A program made the translations under genes and the position numbers. The notes beneath the pieces were generated by a model that was given only the letters and a program-made list of their open reading frames with translations, was not told the DNA's origin and did no database searches. Below, in pieces: positions 25,022-32,979 of a DNA stretch of 64,000 bases (positions are counted from its first letter, which is position 1; every line of letters starts with the position of its first letter). The stretch lies in NCBI RefSeq assembly GCF_017792385.1, contig NZ_CP051230.1, positions 62,001 through 126,000 of the forward strand, read 5' to 3'. Source of the stretch: Hyphomonas sp. GTDB lineage: Bacteria > Pseudomonadota > Alphaproteobacteria > Caulobacterales > Hyphomonadaceae.

Positions 25022-26597
25022 GGTTGTCCTTGCCGTTTCGATGTTTGTCTGCGCCGTGCTGGCCCTGCTGGCCGGCTACCAGGTGGCCCTGACCCTTGGC
25101 GGCGTCGCCCTGTTGTTCGCCCTTGTGGGCATCGGGATCGGCGTGTTCGACGAGGCCTTCCTGCGCAATCTGCCCAGCCGCATTCTCGGCGGATCGATCA
25201 TGCAGAACCAGACACTGATCGCCGTTCCGCTCTTCGTGCTCATGGGCGTGATTCTCGAACGCTCCCGGGTCGCAGAGGACCTGCTGCACATCGCCAGCCG
25301 CCTGCTGGGCAAAGTACGCGGCGGGCTCGGCTTTGCGGTCGTCCTCGTCGGCGCCCTGCTGGCCGCCTCCACCGGCATTGTCGGCGCCACGGTCATCACC
25401 ATGACGCTGATCGCGCTGCCAACCATGTTGCGTCAGGGATATGACCCGCGCCTCGCCACGGGCACCATCGCCGCCTCCGGCACCCTGGGCCAGATCATTC
25501 CCCCCTCCATCGTGCTGATCCTGCTCGCCGATGCCATCTCCAATGCGGCCAGCCAGGCCAGCCAGGCGACTGGCACGGCCGGCTCATTCGTCGTCTCCGT
25601 CGGCGACCTGTTTGCCGGCGCGCTGATCCCCGGCCTGCTGCTCGTCGGGCTCTATCTCGGCTGGATCGCCGTGACGGCCTTCCGCAAGCCGCACCGCTGC
25701 CCCCCGGTACAGGACGATGACAGCCCGCCCCTGACGACCCGCGAGGTTGCATTCGGTCTGGGCGCGCCACTTCTTCTGATTGTGGCCGTTCTCGGCGCCA
25801 TACTGGGTGGGGTTGCCCCGCCCACTGAAGCAGCGGCCATCGGCGTGGCCGGGGCCGTCCTGCTGGCCGGGCTTCGCCTCGCCGACGACGAGCATGAACG
25901 CCGCATCACCTGGCTCCTGCTGGCCGGCCTGGCCAGCGTGGTCGCCATCATCATCCTGCGAAACCTGTTCGACCTTCGCACCGGCGTCGAACGCATCGGC
26001 ATGGCCAATGAGGTCGGAATCGTCCTGACCGCCCTGGCCGGGCTCGTCTTCTTCGCCGGTGTCGCCACCGGTCTCATCGTCATGCGCCGCTTGGGTCAGT
26101 TGACGCCTGCCCTGAAAAGCGCAACCCAGATCACCTCCATGGTGTTCCTGATCCTGATCGGCGCCTCCCTGTTCAGCCTCGTTTTTCGCGGCTATGGCGG
26201 CGATGACATCGTGGCCGAAGTGCTGCACGCCATGCCCGGCGGAAAATGGGGGGCGCTGGTGATGACCATGCTGGTCATGTTCGTGCTCGGCTTCTTCCTC
26301 GATTTCATTGAGATCGTCTTTGTCGTGGTTCCGCTGGTTGCACCGCCCTTGATCATCCTCGGCTTCGATCCGGTCTGGCTGGCCATCCTGATGGCGCTGA
26401 ACCTGCAAACCAGTTTCCTGACGCCGCCCTTCGGATTTGCCTTGTTCTATCTGCGCGGCGCGGCGCCCTCCAGCGTGAAAACCCTGCAGATATGGCAGGG
26501 CGCAATCCCCTTTATCTGCTTGCAGCTTCTGCTGATCGGCCTGGTTGCGGCAATTCCCGCCTTGGCAACATGGCTGCCGTCCCTTACCGCCCATTAA
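25011..26597 (+). CDS. TRAP transporter large permease subunit (DctM-type)
   Basis: 528 aa with about 13-14 hydrophobic segments; forms the sodium-coupled channel with the small subunit. Signatures: VPLFVLMGVILERSRVAEDL, STGIVGATVITMTLIALPTM, TGTIAASGTLGQIIPPSIVL and, in the second half, FVLGFFLDFIEIVFVVVPLV and LQTSFLTPPFGFALFYLRG. Longer than standard DctM (~430 aa) by about 100 residues, placed between the two repeats (residues about 225-370), as in some TakM-type subunits. Start ATG 25011 gives the usual MEL- start; ATG 24999 is possible. Confidence 0.93.
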   Translation: MELEVVLAVSMFVCAVLALLAGYQVALTLGGVALLFALVGIGIGVFDEAFLRNLPSRILGGSIMQNQTLIAVPLFVLMGVILERSRVAEDLLHIASRLLGKVRGGLGFAVVLVGALLAASTGIVGATVITMTLIALPTMLRQGYDPRLATGTIAASGTLGQIIPPSIVLILLADAISNAASQASQATGTAGSFVVSVGDLFAGALIPGLLLVGLYLGWIAVTAFRKPHRCPPVQDDDSPPLTTREVAFGLGAPLLLIVAVLGAILGGVAPPTEAAAIGVAGAVLLAGLRLADDEHERRITWLLLAGLASVVAIIILRNLFDLRTGVERIGMANEVGIVLTALAGLVFFAGVATGLIVMRRLGQLTPALKSATQITSMVFLILIGASLFSLVFRGYGGDDIVAEVLHAMPGGKWGALVMTMLVMFVLGFFLDFIEIVFVVVPLVAPPLIILGFDPVWLAILMALNLQTSFLTPPFGFALFYLRGAAPSSVKTLQIWQGAIPFICLQLLLIGLVAAIPALATWLPSLTAH

Positions 26598-26598
26598 T

Positions 26599-27741
26599 AT
26601 GGGACAAGACATCGATCCGTTTCGCGCCATGGCGGTCAGCCGGCGGGCGCACGAGTTGAAGGCAGCCGGCCGCCGCATCCTCCACATGGAGTTCGGCCAG
26701 CCCTCTACCCCAGCCCCGCTGGGTGCCATTGCAAAGGCACATGAGGTGCTGGACACGGATGCGATGGGCTATTGGGAAAGCCGTCCGCTCAAGGAGCGCC
26801 TTTGCACCCATTACCGGGACATGTATGGCGTGGATCTGTCACCGGACCGGATCACGCTGACTTGCGGGGCGTCCCCGGCTCTTGTCCTGGCGCTCTCGAC
26901 GGCCTTCTCACCGGGCGACCGGATTGCCTTTGCCCGGCCGGGCTATGTCGCCTATCGCAACACGCTGCGGGCCCTGAATCTGGAACCGGTAGAAATCGCC
27001 TGCGGCGCGGATGTCCGCTATCAGCTGACAGCCGCCGCACTTGAAACCATCGAGCCTGCCCCGGCCGGCCTCATCCTGTCGAGCCCGGCAAACCCGACCG
27101 GCACCATCATTCCGGAAAAGGAGCTGGCACAGCTCGCAGCCGTCGCAAAGGCCCGGAACATCCGCATCGTGTCAGACGAAATCTATCACGGGCTCAGCTA
27201 TGGTCCGCCGACGCGCTCCATGCTCGAATTCGATCCGAACGCCTACATCGTGAACTCGTTCTCGAAATACTTCTCCATGCCGGCCTGGCGACTCGGCTGG
27301 CTGGTCTCTCCGGAAGACGGCGCGGCCCGCACCGGCGCCTATGCCGGAAATCTGTTCCTGACGCCGCCTTCCCTGTCGCAGCATGCCGGGCTCGTCGCCA
27401 TGGACAGCCGCGACGAACTGGAAGGGCATGTTGCCGTCTATCGACGCAATCGCGAATTGATGCTGGACGCCATGCCCCGTCTCGGCCTCGACCGGATCGC
27501 TCCGCCGGATGGCGCCTTCTATATCTATGCAGACGTTTCCCGCTACACGCAGGACAGCATGGCCTTCTGCCTGGACCTGCTGGAAGACACCGGCATCGCG
27601 ACCGCGCCGGGCGTGGATTTCGACCCGGTCGACGGCCATCATTACATGCGCTTCTCGTTCGCGCTCTCCACTCCGGAGATCGAGGAGGCGATCGCCTTGC
27701 TGGAGCCCTGGTTCGCCCAACGCGCGGCAAAGCCCGCCTAA
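26599..27741 (+). CDS. PLP-dependent class I/II aminotransferase
   Basis: 380 aa fold-type I aminotransferase. The PLP lysine lies in NSFSKYFSMPAWRLGWLV; the Asn and Asp that hold the cofactor are in SSPANPTGTIIP and IVSDEIYHGLSY, and the C-terminal Arg for the substrate carboxylate is in HYMRFSFALS. Related to AspC/AlaA-like enzymes. ATG 26599 is 2 bases after the TRAP large subunit stop, so it belongs to that operon. A 2-oxo acid importer plus an aminotransferase suggests uptake of a keto acid and conversion to an amino acid, or the reverse (inference). Its stop codon overlaps that of the convergent VOC gene. Confidence 0.92.
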   Translation: MGQDIDPFRAMAVSRRAHELKAAGRRILHMEFGQPSTPAPLGAIAKAHEVLDTDAMGYWESRPLKERLCTHYRDMYGVDLSPDRITLTCGASPALVLALSTAFSPGDRIAFARPGYVAYRNTLRALNLEPVEIACGADVRYQLTAAALETIEPAPAGLILSSPANPTGTIIPEKELAQLAAVAKARNIRIVSDEIYHGLSYGPPTRSMLEFDPNAYIVNSFSKYFSMPAWRLGWLVSPEDGAARTGAYAGNLFLTPPSLSQHAGLVAMDSRDELEGHVAVYRRNRELMLDAMPRLGLDRIAPPDGAFYIYADVSRYTQDSMAFCLDLLEDTGIATAPGVDFDPVDGHHYMRFSFALSTPEIEEAIALLEPWFAQRAAKPA

Positions 27742-28106
27742 ACCAGATTGAGCTGCCAGGATACGCCGAACCGGTCAGCCACCCAGCCGAAGCGCTGACT
27801 GAACCCGTAATCGTCCAGCGGCATCATCACCTGCCCACCCTCCGACAAGGCATCATAGGCCGCGCGCTGTGCATCTGCATCACTGAACTCGATGAACAGG
27901 GAGGTGGATGGTGTGAACGTGAAGTCATGCCGGGCCGGGCTGTCGACCAGCAGGATTTCGTGCCCGGCAAGACGCCATTCGGCCATGTAGACCGGCCCGT
28001 CCCGCAGGCAGGAGTCACTTTCCGGGAACACTTCGCCATACAGTGCCAGTGCCTCAGCTGCCCGGCCTTCGAACATCAGATAAGTCGAAACGCGGGCCAC
28101 ACTCAT
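27738..28106 (-). CDS. VOC-family protein of the PhnB/YjdN type
   Basis: 122 aa. The N-terminus VARVSTYLMFEGRAAEALAL followed by YGEVF is the PhnB/3-demethylubiquinone-methyltransferase-like VOC signature; later LAGHEILLVDSPARHDFTF and FSQRFGWVADRFGVSWQLNL complete the fold. The function of this subgroup is undefined. The start overlaps the lipoprotein stop upstream by 4 bases (ATGA), so the two are co-translated. It converges on the aminotransferase and shares stop-codon bases with it. Confidence 0.87.
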   Translation of the reverse strand: MSVARVSTYLMFEGRAAEALALYGEVFPESDSCLRDGPVYMAEWRLAGHEILLVDSPARHDFTFTPSTSLFIEFSDADAQRAAYDALSEGGQVMMPLDDYGFSQRFGWVADRFGVSWQLNLV

Positions 28107-28435
28107 CTGTCTGTCTCGCAGTCATAGTCCGCAACGGCTCCGCCATCCGGTGTCCGCTCCAGCGCTATGAAGTCACACCCCTCGGGGGCCGCTGCCTTCG
28201 CAGCTTCCAGCAAGGCATCCTCGGTCGGCGCCTCTGCCACGCCAAAGGTTCCGTCCGTCTTCACCGAGAATTTCAGCTTGAAGCCCTGCCCCTCAGCGGG
28301 TGAGGCAAAGAAGCTGTAGCCACCGCCCGCAACCGTGCGATCAGGCAACCCGTTCCATGTCGATGCGCTCCAGCCGGATGAAGACGCGGCGCAAGCCCCA
28401 AGGACAAGCGCCGCGCAGATTGCTGGATGTTTCAT
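28103..28435 (-). CDS. Small putative lipoprotein, 110 aa
   Basis: MKHPAICAALVLGACAASSS gives a signal ending in the lipobox LGAC (Cys15). The mature part is short, with AGGGYSFFASPAEGQGFKLK and FDIALERT-like strands and two further cysteines (EGCDF and YDCET), which could form a disulfide. No family recognised. It is translationally coupled to the VOC gene downstream by an ATGA overlap. Confidence 0.75.
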   Translation of the reverse strand: MKHPAICAALVLGACAASSSGWSASTWNGLPDRTVAGGGYSFFASPAEGQGFKLKFSVKTDGTFGVAEAPTEDALLEAAKAAAPEGCDFIALERTPDGGAVADYDCETDR

Positions 28436-28470
28436 GGTCCCACCTCCGTATCCGAAGGGGGCAGTCTATC

Positions 28471-29034
28471 CTAGAATTTGACTTCCGGCACCGTGGAAAG
28501 CGCTTCGCGACCCTCGACGCCGACATCGAAGAAATCGCGCGGCTCGAAATTGAACATGCCGGCCACGATGGAGCCCGGGAATTGCTCGCGGGACGTGTTG
28601 TAGTCCTGCACCGCGGAATTGTAGAACCGGCGCGCCGCGGCCAGCTTGTCTTCGATCGAGGAAAGCTCTGTCTGCAGCTGCTGGAAATTCACATTGGCCT
28701 TCAGGTCGGGATAGGCTTCGGCCAGCGCGAAAAGCTTGCCGAGCGAGGCCGTCAGCATGCCTTCGGCTGCAGACATTTCGGCCGGCGTGCTTGCACTCTG
28801 CGCGGCGCTGCGGGCCTTGATGACGGCATCCAGCGTCTCCTTTTCGTGCGACGCGTATCCCTTCACCGTCTCGACAAGGTTCGGGATCAGATTCTGGCGC
28901 TGTTTCAGCTGCACATCCACGTCCGCAAAGGCCTGATTGACCCTTTGGCGCTTCATCACAAGGCCGTTGTAGATGAGGATGACAAAGCCGACGATCGCCA
29001 CGATCGCAGCCAGGATTACGAGAATGGGGCTCAT
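28471..29034 (-). CDS. LemA-family protein
   Basis: 187 aa with one N-terminal membrane helix (PILVILAAIVAIVGFVILIY) and a long helical cytoplasmic or periplasmic domain. Family signatures: VNQAFADVDVQLKQRQNLIP then NLVETVKGYASHEK and ending FYNSAVQDYNTSREQFPG. LemA proteins are common in bacteria with unclear function, sometimes next to TPM-domain or protease genes. ATG 29034 follows GGAGGG at a 7-base gap. Confidence 0.93.
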   Translation of the reverse strand: MSPILVILAAIVAIVGFVILIYNGLVMKRQRVNQAFADVDVQLKQRQNLIPNLVETVKGYASHEKETLDAVIKARSAAQSASTPAEMSAAEGMLTASLGKLFALAEAYPDLKANVNFQQLQTELSSIEDKLAAARRFYNSAVQDYNTSREQFPGSIVAGMFNFEPRDFFDVGVEGREALSTVPEVKF

Positions 29035-29106
29035 TAGGCGTCCCTCCATAAGAACCGGATAACAAAGGGGTATCCGCGCCCGGCCTGCAGCGCAAGGGAG
29101 GGATGA

Positions 29107-29445
29107 CTATCCAGCGACGGTTTCCGTTTCCAGCCCGGACTTGAGGCGGTCCAGCATGCCGACAGCGCCGCGCGCATACTCACCGATCCACCGGTCATGA
29201 ATGTGCTTGATCGGCAGGGCGTTGAGATAGTTCCAGCGTCGCCGCCCCACCCGCCGCACCAGGACAAGGTCAGCTGCTTCGAGCACGCCAAGATGCTGCA
29301 TCACGGTGCATCGGTTCAAATGAGCGAACCGCGCGCACAGCTCTCCGGTTGTCTGCGGAGCGTCCTTCAACGCGTCCAGCAGGTCCCTTCGAACCGGCGC
29401 GGCCAGCGCCTTGAAGACGAGATCAGATTGCTCTTCGCTTGACAT
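29107..29445 (-). CDS. ArsR-family (winged-helix) transcriptional repressor
   Basis: 112 aa. Winged helix: FKALAAPVRRDLLDALKDAP, then QTTGELCARFAHLNRCTVMQ and HLGVLEAADLVLVRRVGRRR. This matches the SdpR/ArsR group that pairs with SRPBCC proteins; no typical CxC metal site is seen. Its start codon lies inside a perfect palindrome shared with the divergent SRPBCC gene at 29501, the standard arrangement for autorepression and control of that gene. Confidence 0.92.
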   Translation of the reverse strand: MSSEEQSDLVFKALAAPVRRDLLDALKDAPQTTGELCARFAHLNRCTVMQHLGVLEAADLVLVRRVGRRRWNYLNALPIKHIHDRWIGEYARGAVGMLDRLKSGLETETVAG

Positions 29446-29467
29446 GTTATTTTTTTATAACATTAAT
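29439..29467 (+). promoter_or_regulatory. ArsR operator overlapping the SRPBCC promoter
   Basis: ATGTTAT (29444-29450), six T, and ATAACAT (29457-29463) form a perfect 7-6-7 inverted repeat. A plus-strand TTGACA at 29439-29444 and ATTAAT at 29462-29467 (17-base gap) frame it as a promoter for the SRPBCC gene. Repressor binding would occlude this promoter and the repressor's own start region. Confidence 0.6.
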
Positions 29468-29500
29468 TGACGGCAGGCAAGCTGGTCCGGGAGGCGATCC

Positions 29501-29947
29501 ATGACACCCAAATTCGAAGTCAGCGGGCGTATCAATCGCCCGGTTCACGAAGTCTTCGAGGCGGTCGCGGACCCGAAGGAGCTATCCAGTTATTTCACGA
29601 CCGGAGGCGCCCGGGGGCGTCTCGAGGCGGGCGTCACCGTGACCTGGGATTTTCATGATTTTCCCGGCGCCTTCCCCGTGCAGGTCGTTGAGGTGGAACC
29701 GGACAAGCGGATCGTGCTCAAATGGGGCGGGGATGATGATGGCAGCGTCGAGACCACAGTCACCATCCGGTTCGAGTCCACGGAAGATGACCGAACGATT
29801 GTATCCATTTCCGAGGAAGGCTGGCCGAAAACCGAGGATGGCCTGAAGAACTCCTACGGCAATTGCATGGGCTGGTCGCAAATGATTTGCGCCATGAAGG
29901 CGTGGGTCGAACACGGCATCAATTTGCGCGAAGGCATGTATGCCTGA
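29501..29947 (+). CDS. SRPBCC (AHSA1-like) domain protein
   Basis: 148 aa START/Bet-v1-like fold. Typical opening FEVSGRINRPVHEVFEAVAD, middle strand VTWDFHDFPGAFPVQVVEVE and PDKRIVLKWGG, and end WSQMICAMKAWVEHGINLRE. The family binds hydrophobic ligands or acts as a co-chaperone-like domain. It is under the divergent ArsR gene. The ligand is not known. It is followed by a repeat at 29969 and the VIT gene. Confidence 0.9.
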   Translation: MTPKFEVSGRINRPVHEVFEAVADPKELSSYFTTGGARGRLEAGVTVTWDFHDFPGAFPVQVVEVEPDKRIVLKWGGDDDGSVETTVTIRFESTEDDRTIVSISEEGWPKTEDGLKNSYGNCMGWSQMICAMKAWVEHGINLREGMYA

Positions 29948-29968
29948 ACCGGGCGGCCTGATCTGAAT

Positions 29969-29990
29969 CAAGCCCCGGGCTTGACCCGGG
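29969..29990. repeat. Short GC-rich palindromic intergenic repeat
   Basis: CAAGCCC-C-GGGCTTG (29969-29983) is a self-complementary element immediately followed by ACCCGGG, which allows two alternative hairpins. Similar CCCGGGTCAAGCCCGGG-like units are common in alphaproteobacterial intergenic space (known pattern, from memory). No T-tract follows, so it is not a clear terminator. Confidence 0.45.
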
Positions 29991-30030
29991 CCGGTATCTT
30001 CTCCCTGAGCCGATCAACAGGAGACTTGAC

Positions 30031-30732
30031 ATGGCATCCGCCTATCCGCTTGGAGAACACCATTACAGCCACAGGATCGGTTGGCTGAGAGCGACCGTGC
30101 TCGGGGCAAATGATGGCATTCTGTCCACCGCCAGCCTGATGATTGGTGTCGCCTCCGCGGATGCCTCACAGGGGGCCATCCTGACGGCCGGGCTGGCCGG
30201 ACTTGCTGCAGGGGCGATGTCCATGGCCGCCGGCGAATATGTATCCGTCTCGTCGCAGGCCGATACCGAGCGCGCCGATCTGGAAATCGAAAAGGCTGCC
30301 CTGCAGGCGCATCCGGAGGCGGAACTCGTCGAACTGGCCCACATCTACATGAACCGTGGGGTGGAAAAAGACACGGCCTATGAGGTTGCACGTCAATTGA
30401 TGGAAAAAGACGCCCTGGAAGCCCATGCGCGCGACGAGTTGGGCATCAACGAAATCGTGACCGCTCGACCGGTCCAGGCCGCCATCAGTTCGGCGCTCAG
30501 CTTTGCCGCCGGCGCAACACTCCCGCTGCTCGCCGGGCTCCTGGCGCCCGCCGCATTCGTCACGCCGGTCGTCGCGCTGGTTTCCCTACTGGCGCTGGTC
30601 CTGCTCGGTCTCGCTTCCGCCAAGGCCGGCGGGGCACACAAGTTGAAAGCGACGATCCGCATCGTCTTCTGGGGTGTAGTCGCCATGCTCGTTACCGGAC
30701 TGATCGGCGCCGCCTTCGGAGCGGTCGTGTAG
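30031..30732 (+). CDS. VIT-family iron/manganese transporter
   Basis: 233 aa, about five hydrophobic helices. The VIT1/CCC1 signatures are present: HRIGWLRATVLGANDGILST, ASLMIGVASADASQGAILTA and GAMSMAAGEYVSVSSQADTE. A soluble cytoplasmic segment follows (residues about 85-140) in which the Glu-rich metal-binding region of VIT1 is located. The ATG is preceded by AGGAG. The family moves Fe2+ or Mn2+ out of the cytosol; which metal is not determined. Stands alone. Confidence 0.9.
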   Translation: MASAYPLGEHHYSHRIGWLRATVLGANDGILSTASLMIGVASADASQGAILTAGLAGLAAGAMSMAAGEYVSVSSQADTERADLEIEKAALQAHPEAELVELAHIYMNRGVEKDTAYEVARQLMEKDALEAHARDELGINEIVTARPVQAAISSALSFAAGATLPLLAGLLAPAAFVTPVVALVSLLALVLLGLASAKAGGAHKLKATIRIVFWGVVAMLVTGLIGAAFGAVV

Positions 30733-30834
30733 GTAATACTACGCACATTCGCAAAGGCACCGCTTTACAAATCTGCCCCAGCCATTAGCTGCTTGGGGAG
30801 AGGAAAGACAATCGGGACTTCGAAGACGACGCTC

Positions 30835-31584
30835 ATGACGGATGCAGGCCAGCTCGCAAGAATGATATCTGACGCGCGCCGCGTGATGGTGTTCACCGGC
30901 GCGGGCATATCAACCGAGAGCGGCATTCCCGATTTCCGAAGCCCCGGCGGTGTGTGGAGCAAGATGTCTCCCATCTATTTTCAGGATTTCGTCGCCTCCC
31001 GCGATGCGCGGCGGGAATCCTGGCGGCGCGTCTTCAACCGTACCGAAGGTTGGACCGGCGCAAAGCCGAATGTCGGACACTATGCCATTGCCGACCTTGT
31101 GAAACGGGGAAAGGTCTCCTCTGTCGTCACGCAGAATGTGGACAACCTCCATCAGGATTCCGGTGTGCCGGATGACAAGGTGATCGAGATCCACGGAAAT
31201 GCGAGTTACGCAAAATGCCTGCAGTGCGGAAAGCGCTACGAGTTCGAGACCTTGAAGCCTCGATGGGAGAATGACGAGGACCTGACTTGCATCTTCTGCA
31301 CCGGCCTGCTGAAGAATGCGACGATCTCCTTTGGTCAGGCAATGCCGGAAGACAAGATGTTGCGCGCCAGCGAAGAGGCCCTGTTGTGCGACCTTGTCAT
31401 CGTCCTGGGATCTTCCCTCGTCGTTTATCCGGCGTCGGCCGTTCCGATGGAAGCCAAGCGCAATGGTGCACGGATGATCATCATCAACCGGGAGCCCACG
31501 GATCAGGACCCGTTCGCAGACCTTGTCCTGCATACGGATATCGGCCCCCTTATGACGGACACGATGGCTCTGCTCGACAAATGA
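30835..31584 (+). CDS. Sirtuin (SIR2-family NAD-dependent protein deacylase)
   Basis: 249 aa. NAD site FTGAGISTESGIPDFRSPGG, core VTQNVDNLHQDSG and catalytic His in VIEIHGNASYAKC. Zinc ligands CLQCGKRYE and CIFCTGLLK (two CxxC pairs) are intact. Removes acyl groups from lysines with NAD use in the cytosol. No CobB-type Y-x-x-R desuccinylase pair is evident, so deacetylase activity is more likely (inference). Start ATG 30835; an earlier TTG at 30793 has a better ribosome site (GGGGAGAGG) but adds a non-family extension. Confidence 0.92.
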   Translation: MTDAGQLARMISDARRVMVFTGAGISTESGIPDFRSPGGVWSKMSPIYFQDFVASRDARRESWRRVFNRTEGWTGAKPNVGHYAIADLVKRGKVSSVVTQNVDNLHQDSGVPDDKVIEIHGNASYAKCLQCGKRYEFETLKPRWENDEDLTCIFCTGLLKNATISFGQAMPEDKMLRASEEALLCDLVIVLGSSLVVYPASAVPMEAKRNGARMIIINREPTDQDPFADLVLHTDIGPLMTDTMALLDK

Positions 31585-31703
31585 TCCGGATCGGACGCTC
31601 ACCCGACAGAGCGCCGAAAAGTTGAATTTCTTTCCCCGGATCAACCCAGTGGAAACCTCGTCCCGCTAATCTGTCTCCACAGCACATCATGACGGGGGCT
31701 GGC

Positions 31704-32687
31704 ATGAGACATTTGATCTGGGCATCAGCGTTCCTGATGGTCTCTGCTTGCGGGAATGGCGGAGGCACTTCCATTGCCGCCTCCACCCCGCTGGTTGTTG
31801 CCGAAGGCCAGCCTGTGATCTCCTATGGAGAGGTGACCTCCGGGACCCCGAAACTGAGCCCTGCAACCCTGCCCGTCCCCCTGGAAGAAGTTCGCACCAG
31901 TGCGGCCTGCCGCACACCGAAGGCACGGTCCGGAGCGAAGACGGCCTATGTCTACACATATGGTGGTGGCGTTTCCTCACCGCTTCATCACATTGATCGC
32001 AAGGACACACCCGAAGCCATTGCCGAGCGCGAAGCCCTCATCCGGGAGCGGAAGGCCAGTGCGAAGACAGCCGTTCAACGCGAAGCCCTCGGAATGGCGA
32101 TCGGAAATGCCGTGCAGAACTCCCGCCAGATCGACGTGCTTGTGACGGAAACCGATGCCCCCATATTCCTGTACCTGACTTCATACGATTCCGTGCTGTG
32201 GAACATTCAGCGCGCGCCCGGCGTCGAAATCGACGGCATTGTGGTGAATTCCTATAATGCCGGGGCCATTGCCAACGGCGTCGATGCAGCGCGCACAGGC
32301 TTCATCTCCTTTGACAACTCCCCGACGCGCAAATGCTACATCGGCGGACAGGGCCGCGCCATCCCTGTTGAGGAGCGCATCGCGTCAGCGAAACGCCTGA
32401 ACCCCGATTTCGACCCCCGGCGCTACAAGGCACAATGGGAGCAGGAGTATCGTGACGCGACGCGCTTCTTCCGTCAGGACGTCAAAAAACTTTCCGGCAA
32501 ACGTCCCCAGTGGATCCTGAACGACGCGCGGGGCAGTGCTTTCAACGCCGTTCTAGTTGGTCCGGCACCCGCTGCCCCCTTCGAGGCACAAGCGGTCAGC
32601 CGTGTGCAGATCCCGTCACATATCACGCCTTATTGGGGCGGTCGCAAGGACGCCTACAAGGCCTTCGGGCTTTCACCTTCTTCCTGA
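31704..32687 (+). CDS. Putative lipoprotein of unknown function, 327 aa
   Basis: MRHLIWASAFLMVSACGNGG is a lipoprotein signal with lipobox VSAC (Cys16). The start is ATG 31704 after GGGGGC. The mature region has YVYTYGGGVSSPLHHIDRKD, a charged helix (AEREALIRERKASAKTAVQR) and a core IFLYLTSYDSVLWNIQRAPG then VEIDGIVVNSYNAGAIANG, a predicted mixed alpha/beta domain, with CYIGGQG later. I cannot match it to a named family. Lower GC than its upstream neighbours; it begins the accessory-looking block that ends at parC. Confidence 0.7.
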   Translation: MRHLIWASAFLMVSACGNGGGTSIAASTPLVVAEGQPVISYGEVTSGTPKLSPATLPVPLEEVRTSAACRTPKARSGAKTAYVYTYGGGVSSPLHHIDRKDTPEAIAEREALIRERKASAKTAVQREALGMAIGNAVQNSRQIDVLVTETDAPIFLYLTSYDSVLWNIQRAPGVEIDGIVVNSYNAGAIANGVDAARTGFISFDNSPTRKCYIGGQGRAIPVEERIASAKRLNPDFDPRRYKAQWEQEYRDATRFFRQDVKKLSGKRPQWILNDARGSAFNAVLVGPAPAAPFEAQAVSRVQIPSHITPYWGGRKDAYKAFGLSPSS

Positions 32688-32689
32688 AC

Positions 32690-32742
32690 TGTTCACATGG
32701 TCGGCCTCTCCTGCTTCAGGCCTGAAGACACGCCTGTGAACA
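32690..32742. repeat. Nested inverted repeats downstream of the lipoprotein gene
   Basis: TGTTCACA (32690-32697) and TGTGAACA (32735-32742) are exact inverted copies. Between them CTTCAGGCCTGAAG (32714-32727) is a 14-bp perfect palindrome. No T-tract follows, so a simple terminator is unlikely. The rest of the 292-base gap to 32980 has only weak hairpins (GAGTGT/ACACTC at 32877-32896) and no ORF I can support. Confidence 0.5.
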
Positions 32743-32941
32743 CTCTCCCGCATGCAGGAGGGCCTTTGCCAGCGGAACCTTCTCCACCCAAGCGGGGGGC
32801 CCATGGGATTCCGGTAGTCGCGTGAATTGCTTCAGGCACCAAGCTCCCTGAGCGATGGTCAAGCCGTTTGTGTCCTGAGTGTCTCACGAAACACTCTGGT
32901 AACTGTTGAGTCCTCAAAACCGAAGCGAACCTTCGCGCCGA

Positions 32942-32954
32942 GACCAGTCTGGTC
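32942..32954. promoter_or_regulatory. Small perfect palindrome before the first cysteine-rich gene
   Basis: GACCAG-T-CTGGTC, 13 bases, lies 25 bases upstream of the ATG at 32980 and just ahead of the AGGGA ribosome site. It could be an operator in the leader; no regulator is adjacent. Confidence 0.35.
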
Positions 32955-32979
32955 AGATCGATATAGGGACCTGTTGATC

